Assembly: GCA_902582845.1 (NCBI GenBank) | Contig: CACHTQ010000005.1 | Span: forward strand, 1-64,000 | Length of the DNA: 64,000 nucleotides | Direction: 5' to 3' | Source: an uncultured Pelagibacteraceae bacterium | GTDB lineage: Bacteria; Pseudomonadota; Alphaproteobacteria; Pelagibacterales; Pelagibacteraceae | In this document: positions 40,920 to 53,146 of the stretch, one piece after another | Position numbering within the stretch: the stretch's first letter is position 1 | Layout: every line of letters starts with the position of its first letter | The notes under the pieces: generated by a model | Told to the model about the DNA's origin: nothing | Database searches by the model: none | Seen by the model: only the letters and a program-made list of their open reading frames with translations | Made by a program: the position numbers and the translations under genes

Positions 40920-40948
40920 TAATTAGCATATGACCCTTGTGTCTTCAA
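40920..40948 (-). promoter_or_regulatory. Candidate promoter for atpHAGDC
   Basis: In the 108-bp gap between priA and atpH, one of the larger gaps in the window, the minus strand carries TTGAAG (40948-40943) and TAATTA (40925-40920) with a 17-bp spacer. The predicted start leaves a leader of about 40 bases to atpH. A perfect TTGACA also lies further upstream (40964-40959) but has no -10 at a suitable distance. Confidence 0.4.
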
Positions 40949-40983
40949 GTAACTGATATGTCAAAAATGCCTCTTTTTATTGT

Positions 40984-42939
40984 TTAATTGAAGTTTATTG
41001 GATCAACATCAACTGAAAGTTTTATTCCCTTAAAAAATTTATATTTTGGAATAATTTTAGCTAAAGAATTTTGCATTTTCATTGATTTTGATCCTCTTAT
41101 CAAAAGTCTTATCCTAAATTTTTTTTTTATTCTAAATATTGGTGCATTCACAGGACCCAAAATTTTTCCGTTAATTTTGTTTGCAATAAAATTCTTGAAA
41201 TTAAAAGCTTCTTTTTCTAATTTTTTTTCATTTTCTCCTGTGAGGATTAAAGAAATAAATCTTTGATAAGGAGGAAGTTTATTTTTTTTTCTTATTTCTA
41301 ACTCTCTTTCTAAAAAGATATCTGGATTTTCGTTTGTTATTTCAGAGATCATTTTAGAATTATTTTCATAGGTTTGAAAATAAACTGTCGCTGGTTTTCC
41401 TGTTCTACCGGCTCTTCCTGAAAGCTGATGATAAAGTTGTAAATTCTTTTCAGCCCCTCTTAGATCGTGACCATGAGATGAAAGATCAATATCTACAACA
41501 ACAATACAATTCAAGTGAGGAAAATGAAAACCTTTTGATATTAATTGAGTTCCTACTAAAATCTGAATTTCGTTATTAATTATTTTTCTAATTTTTTCTT
41601 TTGAGTCTTTTTTATTCATCGTATCACTTGAGAAAATATCAATTTTTTTACCAGGAAACTTTCTTTTAACTTCCTCAGAAATTCTTTCAACACCTGGTCC
41701 GCTAAAGACAAATTCACAATTATCACCTTTCTTACAATTTCTTTTTAACTGTGATTTGAAACCACAATAATGACATATCAAATTATTTTTATTCTTATGA
41801 TAAACTAAATTTATTGTACAATTTGGGCATGTGAAGCTTGAAAAACATTTATTACATAATGCGTTAGGTGAAAAACCTCTTCTATTCAAAAAAAACAAAA
41901 CTTGATCCTTTTTTTCAAGATGTAGATTAACTTTTTCAATTATTTTCGCTGATAACCATGATTGCTTCTCAAGTTTTGTATTATTTAAATTAATGATTTC
42001 ATAATTAGGTAGTGCAGCATTTCTATACCTTTCACTTAGTCTAGAGACTTCATATTTTCCCTTTTTAATATTTTCAAAAGTTTCTATAGAAGGAACAGCT
42101 GTAATCAAGTTGACAGGAATGTTTTCAAATGATGCTCTTGAAATTGCCATATCTCGTGCATTATATGAAACACCTTCATCTTGTTTGAAAGATTGATCAT
42201 GTTCCTCATCAACAATTATTATTCCTAATTTTTTAAACGGTAAAAATAAAGAAGATCTTGCACCAATGACAACTTTAATTTCACCGCAGGAAATGCCACT
42301 CCAAATTATTTCTTTTTTCTTTTTTGAGATACCAGAGTGCCAAATCGCTGGATTAAATCCAAAATATTCTGAGAATTTTTGCTCAAACTGACTGGTCAAA
42401 CCTATTTCAGGTAAAAGAATTAATGATTGAAAACCCTTCTCTATTAAAGATTTTAACGCCTCAAAATAAACTAAAGTCTTACCCGATCCTGTTGTTCCTT
42501 GTAAAACATGAACTCTAAATTTTTGATTTGAATAACTCATTTTTTCTAAGGATCTGATTTGATTAATAGATAGTTTAAAGGAATTTTTTTTTATTTTATT
42601 ATTATACGGTTCATAAATTTTTTTTTCCATTTTCTCTATTGCATTACTGCTCAATAAAACTAGTTTTAACGCCATTCCCTTTGGTATTAAATTATACTCA
42701 GCAAACCAATTTAAAAAATTTATTGTGTCTTTCTTTAGTGGAGCTACGTCTAATTTTTTTTGAATACTTTTTATTTTAAATTTTTTATTGTCGTTTTTTT
42801 CAAATTCATCCCATACCACACCTGTTATTTTAGATTTTCCAAAAGGGACTAGAACAAATTCACCTAGCTTAAGATCAATTTCACTTTCATAAGTAAAAGG
42901 ATGATTAAAAATATTAGGTAGTAGAATCGGGTATTTCAT
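40984..42939 (-). CDS. priA: Primosomal replication-restart helicase PriA
   Basis: PriA reloads the replisome at collapsed forks. The N-terminal DNA-binding domain is followed by Walker A G-T-T-G-S-G-K-T near residues 147-154, a D-E-E-H-D box near 241 and cysteine pairs for two zinc ions at about 363-405 (C-x2-C, C-x2-C, C-x2-C and a final pair). A helicase C-terminal domain has S-G-R-A-G-R-T-G-K near 505. At 651 residues it is shorter than E. coli PriA (732), in line with compact genomes, and no key motif is missing. It lies 22 bp after lpdA. Confidence 0.95.
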   Translation of the reverse strand: MKYPILLPNIFNHPFTYESEIDLKLGEFVLVPFGKSKITGVVWDEFEKNDNKKFKIKSIQKKLDVAPLKKDTINFLNWFAEYNLIPKGMALKLVLLSSNAIEKMEKKIYEPYNNKIKKNSFKLSINQIRSLEKMSYSNQKFRVHVLQGTTGSGKTLVYFEALKSLIEKGFQSLILLPEIGLTSQFEQKFSEYFGFNPAIWHSGISKKKKEIIWSGISCGEIKVVIGARSSLFLPFKKLGIIIVDEEHDQSFKQDEGVSYNARDMAISRASFENIPVNLITAVPSIETFENIKKGKYEVSRLSERYRNAALPNYEIINLNNTKLEKQSWLSAKIIEKVNLHLEKKDQVLFFLNRRGFSPNALCNKCFSSFTCPNCTINLVYHKNKNNLICHYCGFKSQLKRNCKKGDNCEFVFSGPGVERISEEVKRKFPGKKIDIFSSDTMNKKDSKEKIRKIINNEIQILVGTQLISKGFHFPHLNCIVVVDIDLSSHGHDLRGAEKNLQLYHQLSGRAGRTGKPATVYFQTYENNSKMISEITNENPDIFLERELEIRKKNKLPPYQRFISLILTGENEKKLEKEAFNFKNFIANKINGKILGPVNAPIFRIKKKFRIRLLIRGSKSMKMQNSLAKIIPKYKFFKGIKLSVDVDPINFN

Positions 42940-42961
42940 ATTTTTATAATATGAAAAAAAA

Positions 42962-44362
42962 TTAAGAGTGTATTGCTCTTTTATCTACTGATAATGCAGC
43001 TTCTTTGACAGCTTCAGAAAAAGTTGGGTGAGCATGGCAGGTTCTTGCTATATCCTCAGCGCTTGCACCAAATTCCATTGCAACACCGATTTCAGCAATT
43101 AATTCTCCAGCATGAGGGCCAATTATATGTGCGCCTAAAACTTTATCTGTCTCAGCATCTGCAAGAATTTTCACAAAACCTTCTGCATCATCTATAGCTT
43201 TAGCTCTAGAGTTGGCCATAAATGAAAATTTACCAACCTTATAACTTTTATTTAATTCTTTTAATTGCTCCTCTGTTTTCCCAATTGAGGCAACCTCTGG
43301 CGAGGTATACACCACACCTGGTATTGTATCATAGTTTACATGACCTGATTGACCTACAATATTTTCTGCAACTGCTATACCCTCATCTTCAGCCTTATGT
43401 GCAAGCATGGGTCCAACAATCACATCACCTATTGCATAAATATTTTCAATATTTGTTTTAAATTTCTTATCAGTTTTTATTCTATTTTTTTCATCTAAAT
43501 TCACCCCGGCATTTTTTAAATTTAAACCATCTGTATTTGGCTTTCTACCAACTGAAATTAAAACTACATCACATTCAAAATTATTTTTATTTCCATCTTT
43601 ATCAATTGTTGAGACCACTGCACCTGAATTATTTTTTTGAATTGTTTCAACTTTATTTTGCATATTAAACTTCATTCCTTGCTTTTTAAGAATTTTCATA
43701 AACTCAGACGAAATTTCTTTATCCATACCAGGTGTTATATGATCCAAAAACTCAACAACTTCTACTTTCGCACCAAGTCTTGACCACACTGATCCCATCT
43801 CTAAGCCGATATAACCTCCACCAACAACAACCATTTTATTGGGCACTTTTTCTAATTTTAAAGCTCCAGTTGATGAAACTATTATTTTTTCATCTATTTC
43901 GATGCCCGGTAGAGATACTGGTACAGATCCTGTGGCTATAACTGTTTTTTCAGTTTGAATTATGGTTTCTTTTTTTTGATCATCTTTTATTAAGATTTCA
44001 TTTTTTGATTTAAAACTTCCATGACCTTTAAAATAGGTAACTTTGTTTTTTTTTAGAAGAAATTCTACGCCTTTTGTAAGAACAGTGACTGCTTTGTCCT
44101 TGCTCTTCATCATTTTATCAAGATTTAGTTTTACTTCTCCTATTTCAATACCTTTATTTGCCAAACCTTTAACTTTGTGAAATTCCTCAGACAAGTTAAG
44201 TAAACTTTTTGAAGGGATACAACCAATATTTAGGCATGTGCCACCTAGAGATCCCCTGGACTCTATACATGCAGTTTTTAAACCTAATTGGGCAAGTCTA
44301 ATTGCGCAAACATAACCTCCTGGGCCACCTCCTATAACTACTGCTTGAAATTTTTCCGACAT
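42962..44362 (-). CDS. lpdA: Dihydrolipoyl dehydrogenase (E3)
   Basis: This FAD enzyme reoxidises dihydrolipoamide of the 2-oxoglutarate dehydrogenase complex. I chose ATG 44362 (M-S-E-K-F-Q, 466 residues). It has an FAD loop G-G-G-P-G-G-Y near residue 12, the redox-active disulfide G-G-T-C-L-N-I-G-C-I-P-S-K near 40-52, an NAD loop G-G-G-Y-I-G-L-E near 186 and the catalytic C-terminal H-A-H-P-T near 443. It starts one base before the sucB stop, completing a sucA-sucB-lpdA operon. Confidence 0.96.
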   Translation of the reverse strand: MSEKFQAVVIGGGPGGYVCAIRLAQLGLKTACIESRGSLGGTCLNIGCIPSKSLLNLSEEFHKVKGLANKGIEIGEVKLNLDKMMKSKDKAVTVLTKGVEFLLKKNKVTYFKGHGSFKSKNEILIKDDQKKETIIQTEKTVIATGSVPVSLPGIEIDEKIIVSSTGALKLEKVPNKMVVVGGGYIGLEMGSVWSRLGAKVEVVEFLDHITPGMDKEISSEFMKILKKQGMKFNMQNKVETIQKNNSGAVVSTIDKDGNKNNFECDVVLISVGRKPNTDGLNLKNAGVNLDEKNRIKTDKKFKTNIENIYAIGDVIVGPMLAHKAEDEGIAVAENIVGQSGHVNYDTIPGVVYTSPEVASIGKTEEQLKELNKSYKVGKFSFMANSRAKAIDDAEGFVKILADAETDKVLGAHIIGPHAGELIAEIGVAMEFGASAEDIARTCHAHPTFSEAVKEAALSVDKRAIHS

Positions 44363-44363
44363 T

Positions 44364-45689
44364 CTAAATATCCAAAAATAACCTTCTAGGGTCCTCAAGA
44401 CTTTCTTTAATCATTTTAAGAAATGATACAGACTCTTTACCGTCGATAATTCTATGATCATAAGATAAAGCTAAATACATTACTGGTCTTATCTTGATTT
44501 CACCATCCACTACAATAGGTCTATCAACAATATTATGCATTCCTAATACTCCAGATTGAGGCAAGTTTAGAATTGGAGTTGAAAGCATTGACCCATAAAC
44601 TCCGCCATTGCTAATAGTAAAGGTACCTCCTTGAAGATCTTCAATTACAAGTTTTCCATCTTTTGCTTTTTCAGAAATTTCTTTAATATTTTTTTCAATA
44701 TCTGCAAAAGATAGTTCGTCCGCGTTTTTTAAAACTGGAACTACAAGACCTTTATCTGTTCCAACTGCAAAACTTATGTTATAGTAATTTTTATAAACAA
44801 TAGTGTCTCCATCTATCTCAGCATTTACAGCTGGAAAATTTTTTAAGGCTACTATACAAGCCTTAACAAAAAATGACATAAAGCCAAGCTTGATACCATA
44901 TCGACTTTGGAAATCTTGCTGGTTGTCTTTTCTCATGTTAATTATATTTGTCATGTCCACTTCATTAAAAGTAGTAAGTAAAGCTGCATTCTCCTGGGCT
45001 TGTTTCAGTCTTTTTGCTATAGTTTGCCTTAACCTAGTCATTTTAATACGCTCTTCTTGACCATATTTAATTTTTCTCTCTGAAGGTGGAGGATTGACTC
45101 CCATCAAGCTTATTAAATCACCTTTAAGTATTCGTCCATCTTTCCCAGATCCTTTTACTGACTTAACATCAATATTGTTTTCATCTACCATTTTTCTTAC
45201 AGCTGGGGATAATGTTTGACTTTCCTCAGAAGAATTATTCTCTGTGTGACTGTTTTTTATTTCCTGTGTTAAAACCAGTGGCTCCTCTTTTAACTCGTTA
45301 CCATTATTCTCCTCTTCAAATATATTTAATTCCGCTTGCTCTTTAATTGGATCTAACTTGATTACATTGTCTTTTTCTTTAATCTCTTCTTTTTTTTGTA
45401 AATTTGATGGCTGGATTTTCTCTATTTTATTTGATCTTTTAACCCCAACTTCAATTTCAGTAACTAAACCTAAAATTTCTCCCACTTTAACAGTTGAACC
45501 ATCTTGAGAGTTAATTTCAATTAGTTTTCCTGTAACTGGAGACGGTACTTCCAAATTAACTTTGTCAGTCTCTAATTCAACAATAGGCTCATCTGCATCA
45601 ACAGTTTCGCCTTTATTTTTTAACCATTTAGATACTGTAGCTTCTGTAATACTTTCACCTAAAACTGGGACTAATATTTTTTCGCTCAT
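44364..45689 (-). CDS. sucB: 2-oxoglutarate dehydrogenase E2 (dihydrolipoyl succinyltransferase)
   Basis: With SucA and Lpd this makes succinyl-CoA. I chose the start at 45689 ([13 protein letters not shown]), 441 residues; the open frame continues upstream into sucA. The lipoyl domain (about 1-80) carries the lipoylated lysine in E-T-D-K-V, a flexible acidic linker spans about 80-160, the E3-binding domain begins near S-P-A-V-R-K-M and the catalytic domain ends with S-Y-D-H-R-I-I-D-G. It is preceded by sucA after 7 bp. Confidence 0.95.
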   Translation of the reverse strand: MSEKILVPVLGESITEATVSKWLKNKGETVDADEPIVELETDKVNLEVPSPVTGKLIEINSQDGSTVKVGEILGLVTEIEVGVKRSNKIEKIQPSNLQKKEEIKEKDNVIKLDPIKEQAELNIFEEENNGNELKEEPLVLTQEIKNSHTENNSSEESQTLSPAVRKMVDENNIDVKSVKGSGKDGRILKGDLISLMGVNPPPSERKIKYGQEERIKMTRLRQTIAKRLKQAQENAALLTTFNEVDMTNIINMRKDNQQDFQSRYGIKLGFMSFFVKACIVALKNFPAVNAEIDGDTIVYKNYYNISFAVGTDKGLVVPVLKNADELSFADIEKNIKEISEKAKDGKLVIEDLQGGTFTISNGGVYGSMLSTPILNLPQSGVLGMHNIVDRPIVVDGEIKIRPVMYLALSYDHRIIDGKESVSFLKMIKESLEDPRRLFLDI

Positions 45690-45696
45690 TTTTAAA

Positions 45697-48570
45697 TTAT
45701 TCAAAAACCTTCTTAATAATTTCTTGTTGTTGTGAAATGTGTCTTTTTGCATAACCAGTTGCTGGTGATGCATCTGGACTTCTTCCAATATAAGAAATCT
45801 TTTTATTATTAGCCTTTATATTATCTAATGTCCATTGGATATAATCTCTAGCAGAAAACCAAGCTCCCATATTTTTTGGCTCTTCCTGACACCAATAAAA
45901 TTTGGCTTTTTTGGCATAAGGTTTTAGCTCTTTTGCAAGTGCCTTAGCTGGAAAAGGATACAGTTGCTCAATTCTATAAAATATCAAATCATCTCTTTTA
46001 AATTTTTCTCTAGCCTCAAGTAAATCAAAATAAATTTTTCCTGAACATAAAATTACTTTTTTAATTTTTTCCTTTTTTTTCAATTTAATAAAACCTTTTA
46101 CCTTTGGATCTATTGCGTGATCCCATAAAACTCTATGAAATGTATTTTTTTTACTAAAGTCGCTTAAGCTTGAAACACAATGTTTGTGCCTAAGTAAAGA
46201 TTTGGGAGTCATTATAATTAGAGGTTTTCTGAAATCTCTATGCATTTGTCTCCTTAGAGCATGAAAATAGTTCGCAGGTGTTGTACAATTCATTACCTGC
46301 ATATTGTCATTTGAACATAATTGTAAAAATCTTTCTAATCTAGCAGAAGAATGCTCGGGACCTTGACCTTCATAGCCGTGAGGTAATAACATAACTAATC
46401 CAGAAGCTCTTGACCATTTTCTTTCTCCTGAAGCAATAAATTGATCTATGACCACTTGAGCGCCATTAGCAAAGTCTCCAAATTGAGCTTCCCAAATTGT
46501 AAGTGTATTAGGTTCAACTAAACTGTAACCATATTCAAAGCCTAAAACAGCTAATTCAGATAAGAAACTGTCTACAATTTCAAAATTTTTTTGATTTTTA
46601 GATATTTTGTTTAACGGAACATATCGAGAATTATCTATTTGATTTCTTAATACTGAATGTCTTTGACTAAATGTGCCTCTTCCTGAGTCCTGACCAACCA
46701 ATCTTACTGGGTACCCTTCATCTAACAAAGATCCAAACGCCAAAGCTTCAGCTGTAGACCAATCAATTTTTTCCTCATTATTTACGTTTGATTTTCTATT
46801 TTCTAAGACTTTAGCGATAGTTTTATGAATGTTAATTTCTTTAGGTATTGTATTTATTTTTTCAGAAATATTTTTTAATTTTTTAACATCATAACCCGTA
46901 ACACCTCTTTTATCTTTTCCTCTCGCTGGTTTATATCTTGACCATGTACCCTCAAACCATTCAATTTTAGGCTTATAATTCTTTGCATTCTTATATTGGT
47001 CATCAAGTAATTCCTTAAATTTTTTTATAGATGTTCTAAAATAATCATCTGTAATTGATCCTTCATTTATTAATTTTTCACCATACACTTTGATAGGTGA
47101 AGGGTGCGAACGAATTTTTTTATACATTAATGGTTGAGTAAAAGACGGTTCATCTCCCTCATTATGACCAAATCTTCGATAACAAATTAAGTCTATAACA
47201 ACATCTCTATTAAATTTTAATCTAAAGTCAGTTGCTATTCTTGCAGCATAAACAACTGCTTCAGGATCATCGCCGTTAACATGGATGATTGGTGCTTCAA
47301 CCATTTTAGCAATATCAGAGGGGTAAGGTGATGATCTTGCAAATCTTGGACTAGTAGTAAATCCTATTTGGTTGTTCACTATAATATGGATAGTTCCACC
47401 TGTATTATGACCTGGAAGACCGGACATCGCAAAACATTCTGCAACAACTCCTTGTCCCGCAAAAGCTGCGTCTCCATGAATTAAAATTGGTATAACTTTA
47501 TTTCTCTCTTTATCCTTATGGAAATATTGTTTAGCTCTTGTTTGTCCTAAAACTACAGGATTCACTGCTTCAAGATGAGATGGATTATCTGTAAGACTTA
47601 CATGCACTTGATTTCCATCAAATTCTCTGTTTGACGACGCACCTAAATGATATTTGACATCTCCTGTATCGTCCTCTGATTTTGAACTAATCTCTCCAGC
47701 AAATTCATTAAAAATTCTTTTATATGATTTTTGTAAGACATTGGCTAAAACATTCAATCTTCCTCTATGGGACATTCCTATTTTAACTTCTTTTACTTTT
47801 GATTGACCACCAATTTTAATTATTTGCTCAAGTGCGGGGATTAAACTTTCACCTCCATCTAAACCAAATCTTTTTGTACCAACGTATTTTGTATGTAAAA
47901 ATTTTTCAAAACCTTCAGCTTGAATTAATTTTTTAAGAATGGCTTCTTTTCCATTCTGAGTGAATTTAAAATCATCTGCTTTTTCAACTCTGTCTCTAAA
48001 CCATTTTCTTTCAGTTGGATTTGAGATATGCATATATTCAAAACCTAAGGATCCACAATATTTTTCTCTTAAAAATTTTAAAATTTCAGAAATGCTAGAA
48101 TATTGTCTATTAATGACTCCATCTAAAAAAATTTTATTATTATATTCCTCCTTCCTAAATCCATATGACTCAGGATGGAGTTCTTCTAAATAATCAGCCT
48201 TTAAAAGACCTAGGGGATCTAATTTAGCAATCAAATGGCCTCTCTGTCTATAAGATCTAATCATTGCAACTGCTTTTATAGAATTTGCATTAGATTGTTT
48301 TGAATCTAATTCACCTTGATTTTCGTTACCATTATTTAAATTTTGTAATTTTTTGATTGATACTTTCTTTGATGGACTCCAGGATGGACCATTAATTTCA
48401 TTTACAATTATGTCTGCCTCATCACCAATCTGATTAAAATATATTTTCCAGCTATCAGGCAATGATGGATCATTATTAACAAATTTAAGATACATCTCCT
48501 CAATAAAAGCACTATTGGATTTACTTAAGAAAGCAGTCTTTTCAAATTCAAGATTTTTAGAAGATGACAT
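45697..48570 (-). CDS. sucA: 2-oxoglutarate dehydrogenase E1
   Basis: This ThDP-dependent decarboxylase of the 2-oxoglutarate dehydrogenase complex has 957 residues, close to E. coli SucA (933). It has the N-terminal E2-contact helix ([16 protein letters not shown]), [11 protein letters not shown] near residue 265, the ThDP fold with G-D-A-A-F-A-G-Q-G near 365 and the C-terminal transketolase-like domain with [14 protein letters not shown] near 730. A good promoter overlaps the end of sucD just upstream, so the sucAB-lpdA unit may be independently controlled. Confidence 0.97.
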   Translation of the reverse strand: MSSSKNLEFEKTAFLSKSNSAFIEEMYLKFVNNDPSLPDSWKIYFNQIGDEADIIVNEINGPSWSPSKKVSIKKLQNLNNGNENQGELDSKQSNANSIKAVAMIRSYRQRGHLIAKLDPLGLLKADYLEELHPESYGFRKEEYNNKIFLDGVINRQYSSISEILKFLREKYCGSLGFEYMHISNPTERKWFRDRVEKADDFKFTQNGKEAILKKLIQAEGFEKFLHTKYVGTKRFGLDGGESLIPALEQIIKIGGQSKVKEVKIGMSHRGRLNVLANVLQKSYKRIFNEFAGEISSKSEDDTGDVKYHLGASSNREFDGNQVHVSLTDNPSHLEAVNPVVLGQTRAKQYFHKDKERNKVIPILIHGDAAFAGQGVVAECFAMSGLPGHNTGGTIHIIVNNQIGFTTSPRFARSSPYPSDIAKMVEAPIIHVNGDDPEAVVYAARIATDFRLKFNRDVVIDLICYRRFGHNEGDEPSFTQPLMYKKIRSHPSPIKVYGEKLINEGSITDDYFRTSIKKFKELLDDQYKNAKNYKPKIEWFEGTWSRYKPARGKDKRGVTGYDVKKLKNISEKINTIPKEINIHKTIAKVLENRKSNVNNEEKIDWSTAEALAFGSLLDEGYPVRLVGQDSGRGTFSQRHSVLRNQIDNSRYVPLNKISKNQKNFEIVDSFLSELAVLGFEYGYSLVEPNTLTIWEAQFGDFANGAQVVIDQFIASGERKWSRASGLVMLLPHGYEGQGPEHSSARLERFLQLCSNDNMQVMNCTTPANYFHALRRQMHRDFRKPLIIMTPKSLLRHKHCVSSLSDFSKKNTFHRVLWDHAIDPKVKGFIKLKKKEKIKKVILCSGKIYFDLLEAREKFKRDDLIFYRIEQLYPFPAKALAKELKPYAKKAKFYWCQEEPKNMGAWFSARDYIQWTLDNIKANNKKISYIGRSPDASPATGYAKRHISQQQEIIKKVFE

Positions 48571-48581
48571 CGCTATTAGTT

Positions 48582-48609
48582 AATATAGACCTAGAAAGAA
48601 ATTTTTCAA
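48582..48609 (-). promoter_or_regulatory. sigma70-type promoter for sucA
   Basis: The minus strand has TTGAAA (48609-48604) and TATATT (48587-48582) with a 16-bp spacer, 5 of 6 matches each. The -35 overlaps the sucD stop codon. The start would lie about 5 bases before the sucA ATG at 48570, leaving almost no leader. Confidence 0.55.
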
Positions 48610-49481
48610 TTAGACAATTTATTTAATAATGTTTTTCCAATCTTTGATGGTGAGTTTGCCATGGTTATTCCACAATCCTCCATTTTTTTAATCTTTTCCT
48701 TAGCGCCACCTTTGCCACCTGAAATTATGGCTCCTGCATGACCCATTCTTCGTCCTGGTGGGGCAGTAACGCCTGCTATAAATCCAACTATTGGTTTTTT
48801 TATTTTATGATTTTTAATGAAATCTGCAGCCTCTTCCTCAGCTGTCCCTCCAATTTCACCAATCATTAAAATTGATTGAGTATCATCATCGTTTAAAAAT
48901 AGATCTAAACAATCTATAAAATTTGTACCATTAATAGGATCTCCTCCAATTCCAATGCAAGTTGATTGTCCTAATCCATTTTCTGTGGTCTGAGCTACTG
49001 CCTCATAAGTTAAAGTTCCTGATCTTGAAACTATTCCAACTGTTCCTTTTTTATGAATGCTGCCAGGCATTATGCCAATTTTACACTCATCAGGTGTTAT
49101 GACACCTGGACAGTTAGGGCCTATAAGTCTACTTTTTGAATTATTCAATCTCTGTTTAACTTTTAACATATCCTGAATAGGAATCCCTTCAGTTATACAT
49201 ACAATCAGTTCTATAGATGCATCTATTGCTTCAATAATTGCTGAGGCTGCAAATTTAGCTGGGACGTATATCATAGTTGCATTAGCTTCCTCGGATTCTT
49301 TTGCCTCTTTCACTGTATTAAAAACTGGAAGGCCCAAATGTTTTTGGCCACCTTTTTTTGGTGTCACTCCACCTACTAAATTTGTTCCATATTTGATTGC
49401 TTGCTCAGAGTGAAATGTTCCATGGGAACCTGTAAATCCTTGACAGATTAATCTGGTATTTTTATTGACTAAAACTGACAT
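48606..49481 (-). CDS. sucD: Succinyl-CoA synthetase alpha subunit
   Basis: This subunit carries the phosphohistidine and CoA-binding site. [10 protein letters not shown] near residue 16 binds Co[11 protein letters not shown] near 152 is conserved, and the active histidine is in [10 protein letters not shown] near 246. The 291 residues match. It follows sucC directly with no spacer. Confidence 0.97.
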   Translation of the reverse strand: MSVLVNKNTRLICQGFTGSHGTFHSEQAIKYGTNLVGGVTPKKGGQKHLGLPVFNTVKEAKESEEANATMIYVPAKFAASAIIEAIDASIELIVCITEGIPIQDMLKVKQRLNNSKSRLIGPNCPGVITPDECKIGIMPGSIHKKGTVGIVSRSGTLTYEAVAQTTENGLGQSTCIGIGGDPINGTNFIDCLDLFLNDDDTQSILMIGEIGGTAEEEAADFIKNHKIKKPIVGFIAGVTAPPGRRMGHAGAIISGGKGGAKEKIKKMEDCGITMANSPSKIGKTLLNKLSN

Positions 49482-50641
49482 TTACTTAATTGCCTCAACA
49501 ATTTTTTTGGCTGCATCATCTAAATTTTCAGCAGATATTAATTTTAAACCTGAATTATCTAATATTTCTTTACCTTCTTTAAAATTTGTACCAGCTAGTC
49601 TGACTACTAAAGGAACATTGATTTTCATTTCTTTTGCAGCATCTACAACGCCTTGAGCTAGAACATCACATCGCATTATGCCACCAAAAATATTGATTAA
49701 TATACCTTTTACATTTTTATCTGACAAAATTATTTTGAAAGCCGCTGAGACTTTTTCTTTTGATGCTCCCCCGCCAACATCTAAAAAATTTGCTGGCTCT
49801 TCTCCATATAATTTTATTATATCCATAGTGGCCATTGCTAAACCAGCTCCATTAACCATACATCCAATGCTGCCATCTAATTTGATATAAGCTAGGTCAT
49901 ATTTACTAGCTTCAATTTCAGTAGGATCTTCCTCATTCAAATCTCTAAGTTCTAAAATTTCAGGATGTCTAAACAAAGCGTTACTATCAAAATTTACCTT
50001 TGCATCTAAACAAATAATTTTTTTTTCTTTTGTGAGTATTAAAGGGTTTATTTCAACCATATTAGCGTCGGTTTCAACAAACATCTTATAGATTGATTTA
50101 ATTAAAGATATTGCCTCAATTTTTGGATTGTTCTCTAATTTAAATATTTGAATAATCTTTTCACACTCCTCATTTGAAATTTCTTCTTTTAATTCTACTT
50201 TAGTTGTCAAAATTTTGTCAGGTGATTTGCTTGCTACTTCCTCAATGTCCATTCCACCTTGATCACTAGAGATAAAAGCAATTTTTGAAGTAGCTCTATC
50301 TACCAAGCATGATAAATAAAATTCTTTCTCGATATCTGATGAAACTTCAACATATAATCTTTTAACTTCTCTTCCTTCAGGTCCTGTCTGATGAGTTATT
50401 AATTTTTTTCCTAAAAGCTCTTTCGCTGATTTCTCAAGTTCTTCGAGATTATTCAGAATTTTAACACCTCCCGCTTTCCCTCTTCCACCTGCATGAATTT
50501 GAGCTTTTAAAACATATTTTTCTGTTTTTAATGACTTACATTTCTTTAAAAGTTCCTCAACGGTTAAACCAAATACACCTTCTGGTACAATCGCACCAAA
50601 TTTTTTTAAAATTTGTTTTGCCTGATGCTCGTGTATATTCA

Positions 50642-50642
<1 letters not shown>
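49482..50642 (-). CDS. sucC: Succinyl-CoA synthetase beta subunit (ADP-forming type)
   Basis: This is the nucleotide-binding subunit with an N-terminal ATP-grasp fold: [20 protein letters not shown] near residue 46, E-I-N-P-L near 197 and a C-terminal [10 protein letters not shown] near 318-327. The 386 residues match E. coli SucC (388). It starts on the last base of the mdh stop codon. Confidence 0.97.
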
Positions 50643-51607
<965 letters not shown>

Positions 51608-51610
51608 TTA

Positions 51611-53104
51611 TTATTTCATTGTTGGCATCACAAATTCAGCATTAGATCTAATTCCTGAGGGCCATCTTGAAGTTATCGTTTTTAATTTAGTATAAAATTT
51701 TATTCCTTCCATCCCATGCATCGCACTATCTCCAAACAAAGACCTCTTCCAACCACCAAAACTATGAAAAGCCATCGGAACAGGTATTGGTACATTTATA
51801 CCAACCATTCCAACTTGAATCTTGCTTGCAAATGTTCTTCCAGCGTCTCCATCTCTTGTATAAATACTTACTCCATTTCCATATTCATGATCATTTATTA
51901 ATTTTGAAGCTTCCTCAAAAGTTTTAACTCTAACTACAGATAGAACTGGGCCAAATATTTCCTCCTTATAAATCCTCATATCTTTTTTCACGTTATCAAA
52001 TAAACAGCCACCAATGTAAAAGCCATTTTCATATCCTTGTAACTTTAAATTTCTTCCATCGACAACTAATTTCGCACCCTCTTTTACACCCAAATCAACA
52101 TAACTTTTTACTTTTTCTAAATGTTCTTTAGTGACTAAAGGGCCCATTTCTGAGTTTTTGTCCATTCCTGGTCCAACTTTTAAAGCCTCAGCTTTTTTTG
52201 ATAATCTAGACACTAATTCATCTCCAATATCACCAACTGCTACAGCCACTGACTGAGCCATACATCTTTCTCCAGCGGAGCCATAAGCTGCACCCATTAA
52301 GCCATTCACAGCACCATCTAAATCACAGTCTGGCATTACTACTAAGTGATTTTTAGCTCCTCCTAATGCCTGAACTCTTTTTTCATTTTTTGCTGAATTT
52401 TCATAAATATATTTAGCAATAGGAGTTGAACCAACAAAACTAACTGCTTTAATATCTTTGTTATTTAAAATTGCATCTACTGCTTCTTTGTCTCCATTTA
52501 TCACATTAAATACACCGTCTGGAAGACCAGCTTCTTTCAATAATTCTGCTAATCTTACTGCACAAGAGGGGTCTTTTTCCGATGGCTTTAATATAAATGT
52601 ATTTCCACATGCAAGAGCAATTGGAAACATCCACATTGGAACCATAGCTGGAAAATTAAATGGTGTTATTCCAGCAACAACACCTAGTGGTTGACGCATT
52701 GACCAGCTGTCAACATCTGTCCCTACATTTTCTGAAAATTCTCCTTTAAGTAAATGTGGAATTCCACAAGCAAATTCTACAACTTCTAATCCTCGTGTTA
52801 ATGAGCCTTTTGCATCCTCATAAACTTTTCCGTGTTCAGAAACAATTAATTGTGTCAATTCATCAGAATTTTTTTCAATTAACTCTTTAAATTTAAACAT
52901 TATCCTTGCTCTTTGAAGTGAAGGTTTTAATGACCATGTCTCAAAAGCTTTTTTTGCAATTACTACTGCTTGGTCTAAGTCACTAGAGGAGGCAAGTCTT
53001 ACTTCCTTTTCCTGTTCGCCAGTAGCGGGATTAAAAACTTTTCCTTTTTTATCTGAACTTCCGGGAATTATTTTTCCACCTACAAAATGTTCAATTAATT
53101 TCAT
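51611..53104 (-). CDS. mmsA: Methylmalonate-semialdehyde dehydrogenase (CoA-acylating)
   Basis: This CoA-dependent aldehyde dehydrogenase converts methylmalonate semialdehyde to propionyl-CoA and CO2, and malonate semialdehyde to acetyl-CoA, in valine, inositol and beta-alanine breakdown. The 497 residues have the N-terminal G-K-x-I-P-G-S-S-D, P-F-N-F-P-A-M-V-P near 148 and the catalytic Cys281 in G-E-R-C-M-A, the form specific to MmsA. It sits between sdhB and mdh, an unusual spot inside the TCA block. It may also handle semialdehydes from osmolyte breakdown; this is an inference. Confidence 0.92.
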   Translation of the reverse strand: MKLIEHFVGGKIIPGSSDKKGKVFNPATGEQEKEVRLASSSDLDQAVVIAKKAFETWSLKPSLQRARIMFKFKELIEKNSDELTQLIVSEHGKVYEDAKGSLTRGLEVVEFACGIPHLLKGEFSENVGTDVDSWSMRQPLGVVAGITPFNFPAMVPMWMFPIALACGNTFILKPSEKDPSCAVRLAELLKEAGLPDGVFNVINGDKEAVDAILNNKDIKAVSFVGSTPIAKYIYENSAKNEKRVQALGGAKNHLVVMPDCDLDGAVNGLMGAAYGSAGERCMAQSVAVAVGDIGDELVSRLSKKAEALKVGPGMDKNSEMGPLVTKEHLEKVKSYVDLGVKEGAKLVVDGRNLKLQGYENGFYIGGCLFDNVKKDMRIYKEEIFGPVLSVVRVKTFEEASKLINDHEYGNGVSIYTRDGDAGRTFASKIQVGMVGINVPIPVPMAFHSFGGWKRSLFGDSAMHGMEGIKFYTKLKTITSRWPSGIRSNAEFVMPTMK

Positions 53105-53146
53105 GAATAGGATCTTTTAGAGTAAAAATTCTTATTAGTCTATTGT

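Noticed and set aside
40876-40983. Possible tRNA or small RNA in the priA-atpH gap
   Set aside because: I could not fold a cloverleaf and there is no T-loop GTTCGA-type motif; the gap is explained by a promoter.
45690-45788. N-terminal extension of sucB by 33 residues
   Set aside because: The extension overlaps sucA and is not part of the lipoyl domain; the M-S-E-K-I-L start at 45689 is the family start.
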